Source: Pampus argenteus (lineage: Eukaryota > Chordata > Actinopteri > Scombriformes > Stromateidae). From it: 64,000 nt of DNA. The position numbers were made by a program, and so were the translations under genes. Where the stretch lies: assembly GCA_036937835.1 (NCBI GenBank), contig CM072881.1:6804501-6868500 (forward strand), given 5' to 3'. Shown here in pieces: positions 13,601 to 28,400 of this stretch. The notes under the pieces are model-generated. The model made no database searches. It saw only the letters and a program-made list of their open reading frames with translations, and was not told the origin of the DNA. The first letter of the stretch is position 1; each line of letters opens with the position of its first letter.

Positions 13601-15369
13601 GATGTACCCGTCAATCAAACAATGTGGGTGGGACTGTGACTTAATTTCCATCTAATAATCTGTTGATGGAGTTTGAGTCTGGTAGCCCCTTTTTTTCAGC
13701 AGTGGTGGCTATTGTAATGTAAACTGAACAAACAATAAAACAAAGACTCCGGCAGCCAGATATAATCAATGCATATGTCTAATTAAGAATTGAATTAAGC
13801 AATATCTCACGACTTGCCGTGGTATATTGCGATTATATCACAGCTAAGGGGCCTCGTTCAGCCCGACACTGCTGCTGGTTCGACTTCATGGCATGTGTAA
13901 AGCAATAAGTTGAGGCGTTTATGTGCCTTAATTCGGGGGCCTACGCACACGTTACCAATCAATAGCAGTGTGTAATGTCTGTGTGCAACAGTACACTGGC
14001 TGCTTTGGCACTGGTTGAGGAAAGTGCCAAATTGGGATGAAAGTGAGAACGAGTCTTCAGGGGCTCGGTCTGGTTTTCTGGTCCAGGATGATGATTGACA
14101 TTTTATGTACGAACCAGGCAGAGTTGGGCGTGTCCACATCTGTTTAAGGGCCAGTTGAAGGCCTGCATGTAGTTTTACAGCAACTGAAATAAGACGTGAA
14201 CGCTAACATAAGCAAGGATTTCAAAAGCTGAGAGAAGAAAGGTGTGTACACTTTAGGATAACAAAAAAGAACAGCACATGCACCATATGTGTATCTACGA
14301 CTACATTCAATTTGTATCTAAATTAGCTGATACTGGCAAACAAAAAATTATTGTAAAAATAAAAATTATGTGTATATATATATATATATGCAATACTGCA
14401 AAGTCACTGTCAACAAGCTAAGACCTAGAAGAATATGCTACCCATCCTACATTTTCATCATCTGACTGCATGATTTGTGTTCTCAGGTTACGTGTTGCCT
14501 TTTCTTATTCATTCATCCCCGGCCAGCTACTCGTGTCATTCTGAGCACATAGCACCTTTGGGAGTTCTCTCTCCCCCCGCCCTCCGCCGGTTCCTGCCCT
14601 GCCCCTCTGCTCCATCCATCCACAGCACCCACCCCTTCCATTTGTTACCATGGAGACTAATGTTGGCAACAGCCCGGCCCTCCGGTTGAGTCAATTTGGC
14701 AGACTCTTCCGCTTGTTTGATGGAGGATGCCAGTGCGCAGAATAACAGGGAACTGAACCACAGATGCTGGCATCTCTTTACAGCTCACTTGGCCATAGTT
14801 CTCGGTGCAAATGGTTATTGATCTAGATAATGTATTCTGATAATCTGTGTGGTTCCTTGTTCAATTACAGAAGTAGCTGCTTAAAATGGGGATTAAGAGG
14901 GGGAATAGGGAGGGAGCAAGGATGAGAGGAAGAATGGAAGCAGGAAGAAGGATGGAAGGCAGACAGAAAGGATAGATTCATTTAGGGCTGAACGATTTGA
15001 GGAAAATATCTCATTAGGATTTTTCTGACCGATATTGTCTCCATTTGTGGTTTCCATGGTATTCAAAAAGACTGTCTACAAACGTGTCTAGCCCTGATGC
15101 ACGACTATAAAAGGATATTCCCTGGATCATTTCAGTCACAGACCATAAAATTATTTCTCAAAGTGTTGAGCATCCATACTCTGCAGATGATAAGAAATGT
15201 TCTCAGTGACCTATAAACTGGAAAATATGAGGCGCCTGTAAAATAACAGGAAAACAATTTATTCTGATAGCAGCAAAGTGAGTCACAGTCACCAGCGTCA
15301 ACTTTTTACTGGTTACAGCTGATAAAGGCACAGTTAAACATAGTAGCTTACAGCTTGCCTCTCTCTTTC

Positions 15370-15420
<51 letters not shown>

Positions 15421-16553
15421 TTCAGGGCTGTATAATTCTGCAGGGATGCCAGGTGAACGAGCTCACAGCCAACCCGGACGAACCAGGAAGACACCTTTTT
15501 GAGATCGTACCAGGTGAGATCCACGTTGCCCTTTCTCGTCCTCTCCCTCCTGTACTCACTCTGTCCCTCACATCTCTGCCAACACACCCTGAAATGTGAC
15601 ACTGATTGAATTCACGGCCTCATTTGTGTCGATGGCTACTGCGCACATTGAGGAATTTCATGCAGTTTGATTGTTGTTGTTGTTTTCCCGTTTCTTCATT
15701 TCTCGACATACTGTAGCTTGTGTTCCTGCTCTCTTGACTTTTTCTTTTATAAATCTACCAGTTTATGTGCCACATCTAGTTCTACATCTGGCCCCAGATC
15801 AGTGTCAAACAGAAAGGGGGAAACCTTTTTTTCCTCTGGTTGCTATTTGGTATTCAAACAGCAGGGAGCACTATTCGCCAGGGGTTAGTTATTGTGGCGG
15901 TATCTCATGACCTCAGAGCCGGTGACATGTCAGGTTGTGACGGCACCGGTATTATATTTCTAGCTTGTGAAGTGTGAAAGTCGATTCCTAGAAAAGAGAA
16001 CAGACTCTCCATCATCTCAAGCCTTCATGCTTCACATGTTGCGCCCGCAGCCAACATACAGAAGCTTTGCCTGTGGCTAAAAAGTCTGGTTAGATTGACC
16101 TCACACTGCCTTTCATGGTTTTACTTAGATCTTACTAAGTCTTACTTATTTTTACAACTGTACTGAAGTGTGCGTTTCTCAGCGTGGATGTGATTTTTGT
16201 AGATTAAAGGGCTAATCTGTAACTTTCCAAAACGTGTTAGATGGAATTAAAGGCTAAAAGAGCCGGCCCCCAGTTGTGGTTATAGATACGTCCTAACCTG
16301 CTGGCTCCCTATATCACTCTGTCATTCAGGGAGTGTTTGCTTGGAGGTCTCCCTTTGTGTTTAGAATGGCTGACAGGCCTGCGATTCTCTGTGTGTTTTG
16401 TTTATGACCGGTCAACATAGCAGACGGGTGTGAACCCCAATGAACCTCTAAGCTGTGGACAGGCCTGCAAGGCAAGAAGAGAAGCGAGGGAAGATCAAAT
16501 GTATATTTAGGCCTGAATGAATCCTTTAGGGTTGAAAATGTGACAATAAATAC

Positions 16554-16587
<34 letters not shown>

Positions 16588-19500
16588 TCTCGTGCCGTAC
16601 TCAACATCAACAGCAGGAATCTTTCAGCGTGCTCAGAATCAATCTGCGTGAGTTGCATTTTTTCTCTCTTCCAGCTCCTCTGCTTATCAACTTAAAGACT
16701 ACATCTTCTGTTTACAAGATATTCGATTTGTTGGCTGCTCGGTGAGAAACACGCGAGCTGCTCTGCTTTCTTTTCTAGCCTATAATCGGCTTAGAGTGAT
16801 GAAGGCTTCATTCAATCCTATTGCATGAAATCAACGGACAGAGGAGAGCGCCTCTTAACACAATCAGTAACCTGAAGTAGACAAACACAACATCAGCTGA
16901 TTTCATTGAACAGCACAGCTTAAGTATACCGTAGTGAAACCTGCCAGCTCTCAGCTCACAATAACACTAATCAGCAACAAGCTCAGTGAGCGCTGACGCT
17001 GTTTTACACAGTTGCCTTCCTACTCATTCATGCTGCTATACACTCCTTGCAGGAGCGCTATGCCACTACAGTCTTTAATCCCACTCGAGAACGTCTCAGC
17101 CATCAGTTATTAAGTGCTTCTCAAGGGTTCCTTGCTTTGATTTAGAGAGATATGGCTTTTTTTGAATAGCATTTTAGGGTGTGTGGTCATTTTGCAGGGG
17201 TGTGTGGTCCATTAAGGGCCCTGAGGCGCTGCCCCTCCTTCAAATCTAATTGTGAAATTTATGAGAAATTGTTTTTTTTGTTATTGCTGTGTTGGCCCCC
17301 TGACATTACACACCGGAAATAATTGGATCTGTGGCAGAAAATTTTATGCCCAAGAAATGTTGACAGACTGGGCATTTTTTCCATTAGATATTAGAGGCAG
17401 GCAAAACGTACGCGGATCTTTGTGCTGCTAAGTGGCCAACAAAACAAGATAAAACGTTTAGAAACCGCTAGGCTAGCCAACAAAAGAGGTACCTGGAGCT
17501 GTAGCACCACCTAGTGGAAAGGTTACACTACGCCATTTTGTGTGTACAGCAGCAGCAGTAGAGTTGTACGTCTGAGAGTCGAGACTGAAGACCGACTAGG
17601 ACGCCCACACTGATAAACCTTCAACATGAGGTCAAACCAGCGCAGGAATGATGCTGGATTTTTTTTTATTTTTTTTTATCAGTGCTGATGAATGAGCTGC
17701 CGGGTTTCTCTCACTTTCAGCACTCCTTTGTCTACTGTAATAGTAGCCTTGTCCTTCAAAAGAGCCCAGGGACCTTGACTGTTCATCTGGGTCATGTCAT
17801 TGACTGATGGACTTTGTTTTTTTGTAAGGATGTGTGTGTGTGTGTATATATATGTGTGTGTGTGCGACAGGGTAAATCCATTGGTCATCTTTATTGTGGA
17901 GATGTGGAGTACTTAGGCCGGTTGCGAAAGGTACATACAAGACAGATAGTAGCTACAAGACGCCGTACTCCTGACACACACACAAACACACACTATATAA
18001 TAAAAGTGTGCTAAATGTTTCCAAACCACAGCGTACTTCTTTATATCCGTGTTTTATAAAAGCAGATCGAGAACACTTTCTCATAAATTACCTGTCCAAT
18101 ATTGATGTTAAAAACTGCTCAAATATTAAGAATGAATTGAAAAGGGCTGACAAATATTGTAAGTCATTGAGTAGAGATGTCTTATGGGAACACTCTCAAG
18201 GTCGCTGTCACTATAAAAGTCTCTTTGTGTACGTTTATCTCACATCAACACTGCAGACATTTGCTCAGCGGAAGCAAACGGAGCACAAAACTCGTAATTT
18301 CCTTTTGGCATTCGAGTTCTATAACAGCAGTAGCAGTAGTTCAGCACACATTTGCAATTACATATTAGACTCCTACCGTGTATTTTTTTTCTTTTCTTAC
18401 TGCAGACAGGGCGAGCAGTGCACCCAAACAAAGCCGATTCCACAGTCATGTGGGACTGAGTTTGAACTGAGCTCCTCTTAAAGCCTGTAGGCACGAAGGA
18501 AATGGCCAAATAATTGGATATTTTAAAATATTCTTTGTATTTAACGGCTAACTCAAGGCTATAAGCCCTCTGTTGTAGCAGTGTGAGGCAATTAAGCCAT
18601 CTGGAAAACAGCACACACACACACACACATACGTACACAAACATGACAGCTTCTGCTAATTAGTTATTATGGCAGCCCACACGCTCACACTCCACATATG
18701 TATTCACACACACACACACACACACACACTTCTTGGCTTTTTTTTTGTGTCTCTGAAATGCATCGGAGTTCAGAGTCTGTTGCCTATCCTGCAGCCAGCA
18801 GCACCAAAACACACTTCTTTCACTTCTGAAACATTAACACAAAGTTTATATATATATTGGTCACTATGATAATCTGCTCATTATATGCCTTCAAAAAGCA
18901 TAACAACATACATACAGAGACAAATCCTTTTACGCTGCTGGATGTCATGAGTTAGTTATTGATTTGTTCTTCCGTTAAAGAAATAGGGAACTCTGCTCAT
19001 TTACTTACAGACTGAAATGTCTTAACAACTATTGGATTCGTATTCAATGCGGTGCATATAATGTCTGGATGAACTGTAATCGCCTTGGTGGGTTTTCATC
19101 CAGAAATATCATCCGGTCAAAACTTAGCATCAGCATGTTGGGATCATCATTCTGAGCATATTAGCATGTCTAGAAGTTTTTTTTTGCCATTGTACAGCTA
19201 AGCTAGCAGCCCCCATGCATCCAGCCTTCATGCTAAACTAAGATAATCATTTCCTTTATATGCAGCATGTGTGGTATCAACCATTATGTCTAACCTGAGA
19301 GCAGTTTAATGCTCAAAGTACATCAACCCAAAACACGGCTTTTCTTTAGCTGCTCCACATTTAGTTCTATGTGAAGAAACTGATTAAGTGATTAAGATTT
19401 ATTGTATACACAGACACTGACAGCCATGCTTTCACCTCCCCCGTAGGCGACAACATTACATTGTAAATATGGGTTAGTGGGTTGATAAACATACATCACT

Positions 19501-22500
19501 GTGTATACGACCAATTCCAAGAATGAAATGTACACTGTAAACACTTGGCATGTTGGTGAAGGTGTTACCAGTGAGACAGAATCACATCTCTCTCTCTCCA
19601 TCTGTGATCCTTGCTGGGGTGTTTATGAACTACAAAGATCACCTGTCCATCAAGCTAAGTGGGTGAGACGGGATATAGATATAAGTTTCCTTTCCTCTTC
19701 GTTGGCCATCGTTGCATGTTTTTTGTAATCTAAGGTCTTGAGTGTATGTCCAGTGCAGCATTTTATCTGGTCACATATGTTTAGAGCAGTAAATTGAGAG
19801 GTTTATTATATTCATACAGTTCAATATCAACCTAAATCAGGTCTGATTTAAGAAGGAATCCAAAGTATGTACTGTCTGTATCTCACAGAGATTGATTGGC
19901 ATTGTCTGTCTTCCCTCTCTGTGTGTGTGTGTGTACAAGTTTGTTTGGCAAAGATTGGAGGACAGCCCATCTCCCAGTTACTGCACACACACACACACAG
20001 AAAGTAAGAGAGAGAGAAAGTGAGTCTTGTTACACTCCTCCTCAGAGATTTACTTCTCCCCAGGGGGGCTGAGAGAAAAGACCTGCTGCCCACACTGCTG
20101 AATGAGCGAGACAGGAAGAAAAGAGTGAATGAATGGACAGTATAAATGAGTGAGGACTAAGAAGTGGGACTCGTTTGACGGGTTTTGTTTCGCGCTGGCA
20201 TCGAGCATGCCTCACTGGCGGGTTCTGGCCGTCAGTGCTACCTGCGTACTGATCTGCTTCCAAACGGACTTCCTTCATGCAGCAGAAGCGTTAGGCCAGA
20301 GGCAGTCCCAGCTCCAGCCTGCGCTGCTCACTCAGACATGGGCCCAGTCTGCTGCAAGCCGGACAGACTGAAGAAACAACATCTCCAAGGTAACAGGAAA
20401 CAGATGCTGGAGATTTTTAAACTACTGTAGTATGAAGTGAAGCGCCTGAGTCGCTTTGAGGCTGATGGAGGCTCAGATATGCAGTATGTGTAGAATAACC
20501 TCTTACTTGTGGCTTTGTTGCATCGTTTTAAGGGACTGTCTGCTGGTCTGGTCCTGATAGAAGTTACTGATACAGTATAACTGTGCTTCAATGTCTACTG
20601 TACATCACACTTACAGTAGAAATACTGTGGGGGGAGCTTGTTGTGTCCACAGCAACACATGCTGGATGGAAAACACAAAGTTAGATTGTTAAGGTCATAC
20701 AGTAAATTATTTTTTTTGTGATTCATTATTCTACATATATTATACTATATCGTCTGTATGTCTTCCCTTCTTATTGTTCCTCACACAGCTTTACTTACTA
20801 ATCCCATCTGGGCAACGCTATAGTTACATTCTGTAAAGACAAGAGTGATTGTGTCTTGTGAGCTTAAGTTATTAAGTGTTTTGTTGTTGTTTGCTCAGAA
20901 TAACTGATCATCAGATAAATGTGAGTTTTTAATATCCTGAAATATTAAAATTCTACTAACTGGCAACACAAATTAGGATCAACATTTGAATTCTTTGGCA
21001 TACAACAAGAAAGCTGGCCAAAGATGAGTCTGGATAGTGCATACTGTAGATAGCATCAGACTAATAGAGCTGTGTTGTAAGCTATAGTGCTACTGTCTGC
21101 TCATTCACTCTCTGTCTCTCTCTCTCTCTCATGCATAATACAATAAGAAACACAGCACAGAGGTCATATGAAGTTAATTCCCAACCAATTCACTGAGCCC
21201 AGTCATCAGTCACATTATTAATAGAGGACTTGGCCTGAGGGTCAAAGCACACCGACACACGTGTTGTGTTTGAGTGCATGACTGTTTGCTAGGTGAGCAG
21301 AGGGGCTGAGAAGTCACAGGTTTGAGGCACATGAGTCTAAAGACAGGAGACAATTAGCTTTAGCATAAAGACGCAGGAGCAGTTGGGAAACAGTTAGTCT
21401 GGTTCAGTCTAAATATCTCCTAAAACTCAGTAATTAACATATTATATCATACAAAAACTGTGAAATTGTGGTTTTATTTGGGGGGTTTATGTGTTTTTCT
21501 TGGTCAGACCATGCTAGGCTAACTGTTTTCCCCTATTTGTTTTGGTTTCTACAAGCCATTGACAGGGAATAGAGCCTTTTTATAATAAGAAAAGTGCCTC
21601 CTGTTAATCTGAACGATTTACTGCTCATGTTGTGTGTTCTTAGCTGGCTTGCTAACGTTGCTTGCCACCATGTAACGCCTATATTCAGGAGTTTTGTTCA
21701 GAGTCGGAAGGGTGAGTGAACCCTTCCTGAAAGCTACATGCATTGAACAGGGCTGACTGATGAGTTACTGATGGAATAAACTCACTGGAAAGAGGGAAAA
21801 GTGAAGAATAAAACTCCCCCGACTGGCCTCGACCATGGAAAGGCCTACCGTACTTAACAACAGTGAATCACTATCGCTTAACTTGTGCCTTTGTGCTGAC
21901 TACAGGTATCTCATCCCATACTGACAAGTTTATAATTTCACACAATGACATCAGCATTAAAGTGGCTCTTCTCCTACACTATAAAAAACTACAGTTCCTC
22001 CTCCCTCCATCCCTTTCCTCTCACATCATGTCCCAGTCAGTCCCATCTGTGAGCTGTCTGACATTTAGGAACTGACGCTTTAATTGTGACTATATCTTCA
22101 ATAAACAAAGACGCTCAAAATGCTGCAGCTTTACACACACACAGGCTGTAAACGTTCAGCCTCTTCCCAGGCTCAAATGTCAGCCTCTGACTGATGCCGT
22201 GTAAAAGGCCAAAAAAAACCAAACTGCTTTATCATTGAGACTTTGTACTGAGAGGAAAACTCGGTTCAACTGTCTTTCTGTTAACCCTGTAGTCGCTCTT
22301 ATCTTAGTTTTTATTCATCCATCCAATCCAGGCCTAGATGTTCCAATGGTTTTTGGTGTCTGTCGGCTACGTTAGGATTGATTTTAAATGGATCTGTGTG
22401 TGTGTGTGTGTGTGTGTCAGGGCTTGGTATTGGATGTGTCCCGGCTCCTTAATGTCTGAGTCTCCTCTCTATATTGACCATCCTACTTTTAATTTGCCTA

Positions 22501-25376
22501 TTTTCCTGAGGACAAATTAAAGGGCCCGTTTAGTTTCAGTTGAGCATATCCACACACACACTGTATGTATGCATTAATGAGGTCAAAAAATCACATTATT
22601 TGTCACTTTATTAAGACTTTAAATCTCATAAAGGTACCCTGACTATGTCTGACTATAGCAAAAAAAAAGCTAGATTTTAGACAATAACGATATATATCTT
22701 TGGTCCACTATTTCAAGACACTGGTGCACATGTGAAGACGGACCACAGTGTGTTGTTCATCATGACAGTGTGAGTTTGCAAAGCTGGGTGACAATGGCAC
22801 TTATCTTTACGGCACTGCTGTTTATATTTGGATTCCCTTCTCACAGCTAAATGACTGTGACAACAATGACTGTGACTGTGGCAACAGCATCATCCAACAC
22901 TAATGGCTCAGCCAAACGGGAAACACGTCGCATATTGTCCACATCATTTAAAAGTCCAACAATATATATATACAAAAAAGATGATACGGGGACATTTGCT
23001 GCCTATGGTGTCAATGTGGTTTCTTCATGTAGCAATTTATCATATGATCATTCAAGGTAGTTCATATTTGATGCTATTTTGTTACTATGTCTAGCACTCA
23101 AACATCCCTCACTATACATTCTCATTCTGTGAGCATTGCACATGAGGAACATAGTAAATGAGTCTAAATCTACCTCTGCACTCACTAAAAGTTGCTCCAG
23201 ATCGCAGTGTCAGCTAAATTCCTTGTGGAAATGTGATTTAGACTCGCTGGTTTTAGATGAGAAGAGAGTTGGGAGGACAAATACAGAAAATAACAGAACC
23301 ATTGTGCCATCTAGTGGCGAGAGACCTTTATAGCACAGTGGCACCTGACTAATTGGGTTGGCATTTGAATTATTTCTCTTCTGGCTATCTATTAAAATAT
23401 ATATTCTGACTTTATTTCATCAGCATTGTTGTGCTGATTAAAAATACAATCTTGGGTAAACAACACAGCAAAAAATACCTGATATTTGTCATTAAGCATC
23501 ATTCAGAGAACTTATTACACACTGACAGCATACATGCCATAAACATTAGCATGTATATACTGAGCTATCTTACCTTAAACCATGTAGTCGTTTTCACTGT
23601 TCACACTCACACAAAAAGCTGGCTCAAACTAGCTTTCACATTAGCAACCTGCTAAAAGGCACAAATACGCTGCCCTTACTCACCCCTACATTTTGTCTCC
23701 TTCTTTCTCATCCTTTTTTTTTTTTTTTTACAGGTGGAACAGGAGACAAGGACCGAGCACCAATCAGCCATGAATCCTTCCTGCTCATGGCAAACTCCCA
23801 GACGGACATGGATGACTGGGTCAAGGCCATACGGCGGGTCATCTGGGCACCATTTGGAGGAGGTAAAGCCCAACCTTTAACTGTAAGCTCAAATATGAGA
23901 AACATGATCACTTTCAAAAACAGTGAAAACATTGTCCAGCGTTATTGTATATCAGAGGTATATAGATGTTGACAGGTAGATACTGTTCATACCTTAGTAC
24001 AGCAACAATATGTGTGAATGCCACGCGTTCTCTAAAATCACTTGTACATACTATTGGTTGTGCATGAAGCATGGGAATTTCAGCTTGCAGGTGGGGATAC
24101 ATATAATGAAACAAGACATATTAGTCAACAACAAACGTTTAAAGAAACTAAAGATATAAAAGGACAGACAATAGTTCTGGTAACATTTTATTTAATTTTC
24201 TTTGCCACTAATTACCATAAGCAACTTTTTTAAACTCGGACCAAAGCAGTTCCTTGCCAAGCAAGCCAGGAAGTCTCCATTTTCTCTCCGCTGCGTAAGC
24301 TCCACAGACCCCCCCGACTCTTCTCGAAACCAGATATTGCTGCTGAAATTGGAAAAGACTACGGTCGACCTCTCTGGTGTGTCTGCTGTGTATCAGTTAC
24401 AAACTTGAACCCTGTCATGCAAAGTATCGCCGGCCCCTACTGTGTCTCATTTTTTTTAGCCTGCAGTTAATTCTCACCCTGCTGTCTCTAACCCTGGTGT
24501 CCAGCTACTGTGATGTGATGAGAGTTTGCTGTTGATTCAGCTTCAATAGTACAAGACACAGAGTGCTGCTTCTATGGGGTTTCTGTCTGCGGCGGCACCT
24601 GGCAAGGTACTTTCTGGGTGGAACTTGAATAATAAGCATATGTAGTGTAGCGATCCGGTCAAGAGGAGTTTCTTCTCCTTCAAAGTCTCTTCTTTCTTTC
24701 TAAGCAGCAGGGGGCCTGTGGTTAATTCTCACCCTGTCGGCTCTGGTCTGGGTGACTAACTAGTGTATTTGACAGGAGTCCAGAAATATAACCAGGCCCG
24801 TCTGGATGAGAAGTGGGACATTAGGAACAGCTGAACAGCAAGGTGTTGGGTTACAAAGGAGTAGCTTATTAATAGGGAGACAAATGTAGAATAACACACT
24901 GGTGATATAGTGTATGATATCACTGGTCTCATTTTAGTGTAGTATAAACTGATGCCGGGTTACTACTAGAGCTGCAGCTATTTCAATTGTTTATCTGTCG
25001 TTTTGATTGTTTAGTCAATAAGATGTCATCAATTCTGTTTTATCTGGCGAAAGTGGTGTTTTCATACTGCTTATTTTGTCTGATCATTATATATAAAAAA
25101 AGGATATCATATTTAAGAAGCTGTGATCTGTAAATGTTTGGCATTTATTAGACTTAAACTGTCAGGCAGTTAAAAACTGACATTAAAAATGACAATCAAC
25201 TATTTCTAGTCGATAGATCTAGTTTCAGCGCTGCCCAGACCTCTGAGGTAGGAGCCTTAAGGGAAAGGGATAAAATGTCATTTCTGGTTCTCCTTTTCAA
25301 AACCCTGCTCAGCATTTCTGTATTAACACTGAATCAAATAATAAAAAGTATAATAACCCAGTTTGTGCCTCAAAAC

Positions 25377-25408
<32 letters not shown>

Positions 25409-28400
25409 GTAAATAATATCAAGAAAACAAATTAAATTAACGTATTATCATGGATGAACTAAAAATATATATCAATTGATGGCCTCTTGGGGATTCTGTA
25501 TATTATCACTTATATTTTTCTATATTTATGTCATTTTCTATTCTATTTCTATTTTATAATTGTTGTGTTACATACACACATTTAGATTTTTATTGTATAG
25601 TACAAAATGACACAATGAAGTCAGGTATTTAGGAGATTAGCTGCTTAGCTCTGTGAGGCTAGGTTAGCCACATGTCAACTTTAAACAGTATTTGTCAGGC
25701 TTATTTTGTTCTTCTGACTTAAATAATTAATCAAGTGTTCATTTTCTAAACACTGTGTTGTGTCACACTACTCTGGTATTTGAACAGGGTTATATTTTTT
25801 GTCCCAGCTGTGGCAGAGATGGGTGGGGTGGGGTGGTGGCAGGGCTGTGCACAGGGCCTCTCCATGCCCGCTACGCCCCTGCTCACAGATGGAACAGGCA
25901 ACCTTTCAAAAGTCTGTCAAGAGGATGAGAGAAGCATCTCAATCAGCAACGTCCATATAACCTGTTGTGGTCATACGGTATCCGCTGGGTTACCTCATGC
26001 TGGCTCGGTCATATTTCAGTCTGCCCTCTCGGTCTCAGAGTAGGAGGTCTGTGTCTCGGTTCTCGGTCCAGAATAGATCTGTCGCCAACTTGCAGACCCG
26101 TCGTTAACAGCAGCACCGCGGTCACAGCGCGCTGACCTCCGTCTGCTGTTCACATGTATCTACGCCGTCAGCTCGGCTGCTCCTCCGTCGGTGCCGTCAA
26201 CCGTACGTTAGTTTTTTCTACGCTGCAACAGTTCGTGTTTGTGTATCAGTCTACCAGCGGAGTCAAATGCCTGAACCGGAATGGATTAATCTGGTGAAAT
26301 GTGGGTTTGGGATGTATGAGAAACGCTCGCTGCTGCTGTGCAGCGTCTGCTCTGTCAATTACTACGATTACTGCGAGCAGTCATCCAGCTGCGACTGCTG
26401 CAGCCTGTCAACAGGTAACACTTATAATCAATGCATTACCATTAAAATGGGGCTTTTTTAAAAACTTATTTAAACATTTCATACTTGTGCTACTTCCATT
26501 TCATTCTCTTTATGAGCTTTGCAAAATCATTTTTGAACCATATATATATATATATACTTATATTTTACTATATATGTAGTACAATCCTATATATATCTTT
26601 AGTGAGTATAGATATACATATATTTGAAAGCTTCCCTCATCTGTCCCCAGGGATATTTGGCCAGCGTTTGGAGGACACGGTGCAGTACGAGAAGAAGTTT
26701 GGCCCCCGGCTGGCTCCCCTACTGGTGGAGCAGTGTGTGGACTTCATCAGAGAGAGGGGCTTGGATGAGGAGGGTCTCTTTCGGATGCCAGGACAGGCCA
26801 ACCTGGTCAAAGAGCTGCAGGAGGCCTTCGACTGTGGTGACAAGCCTCTGTTTGACAGGTAAATAAGAGGGTCATGTTGGGATCAAATGATAAGACATCC
26901 GGTAGTCAGTGTTGATCTGAACAGTCCTAATTCATATTTTTTTTCTGTGCTCCCTTACAGTAACACAGAAGTCCACACGGTGGCATCCTTGCTGAAGTTG
27001 TACCTGCGAGAGCTGCCTGAACCTGTCATTCCCTTCTCTAAATATGAAGACTTTCTAACCTGCGCACAGCTTTTGGCCAAAGATGAGGAGGAGGTGTGTG
27101 CAGTTTATCTGGCGTGTGTGTGTGTGTGTGTATGTGTTATAACCTGTATGTGTGTCTAACAGCGCGTACAATCTGTCTTTCATCAGGGGATCCAGGAGCT
27201 TGGAAAGCAAGTCAGCACTCTACCTCTACCTAACTACAATCTCCTCAAGTACATATGCAAGTAAGTACAAATCACTCTTTCCCTTTCCACATATTTATAT
27301 GTACTTTTGAAAGTCAAATGTCAGTTTTATATTTTCGACATAGATGGCTGTTTGTCCTCTAGTAATTAACTCTGCAACTCTTCTTAGATTCCTTGATGAG
27401 GTCCAGTCCCACTGTATTGAGAACAAGATGAGTGTCCAGAACCTCGCCACAGTATTTGGACCAAATATCCTTCGACCCAAGATGGAGGACCCCGTCACTA
27501 TCATGGAAGGTTTGGATGACGTTCACTGAGTTCATAGCAATAGCATCTCATTACACATCTCATTACACATCTTATTACCAACGATAACAATGTGTCCATA
27601 TTCTCAAGGTACCTCCCTGGTACAGCACCTGATGACAATCCTCATTAGGGAACACAACCGTTTGTACTCAGAGAGGGAGCAGGAGGGATCCACCGTGGCC
27701 CAAACAGAGCTCCCTGTCCAGGGACATCAGCTCCAACATCGCAGCCTGGGAGCCTGGATCTCTGAGGAAGACCTCCAGAGCTGCCCGGTCTCCAACCCTG
27801 ACCAAGAACTGCACAGCAGTGCCTCATCTTTAGATGCCAAACTGTGCGCAGCTATCACCCCCACCCAGACCCCTAACCCAAACCCTGGACCAAAACTGGG
27901 GTCTCCGTCAGGGAAGGGAGACACGGTGGTCAGCCCAAGTAAACAAGCTAAGACCTTGCCTTCCTGGAAATACTCTTTTAAAAGCTCCTCAGCGCCTCGT
28001 TCACAGCCACAAACTAAGCAAAGCGGCGGCGGCTCTGTGGCAGACACTACCAGTGTATCCTCTGGCGGAGGCGGAGGTGGAGGTAACTGGCTAATGAACG
28101 GTTTGTCCTCCTTGAGGGGACACCGCCGCACCTCTTCAGGTGAGCGCTCTGCCCGGGACCGCGACTCCACGGGCTCCTCACAAAGACTGTCCACATACGA
28201 CAACGTCACCTCCTCATCCAGCATGGGGAGTGTTCCAAGTGTAGCCAGCACACCTTGGTCCACTTCCTCCTGCGAGATCTCCGTCCCTGACTCTGGCAGC
28301 AGCGAGCCCTCATCTAACCAGATCTGTGGAGTAGGGGGTGAAAGTGGAGAAAAAGGGGAGTGGATGGAAAGTCAGAGGGAGATTGACAGAGGTATGACGA

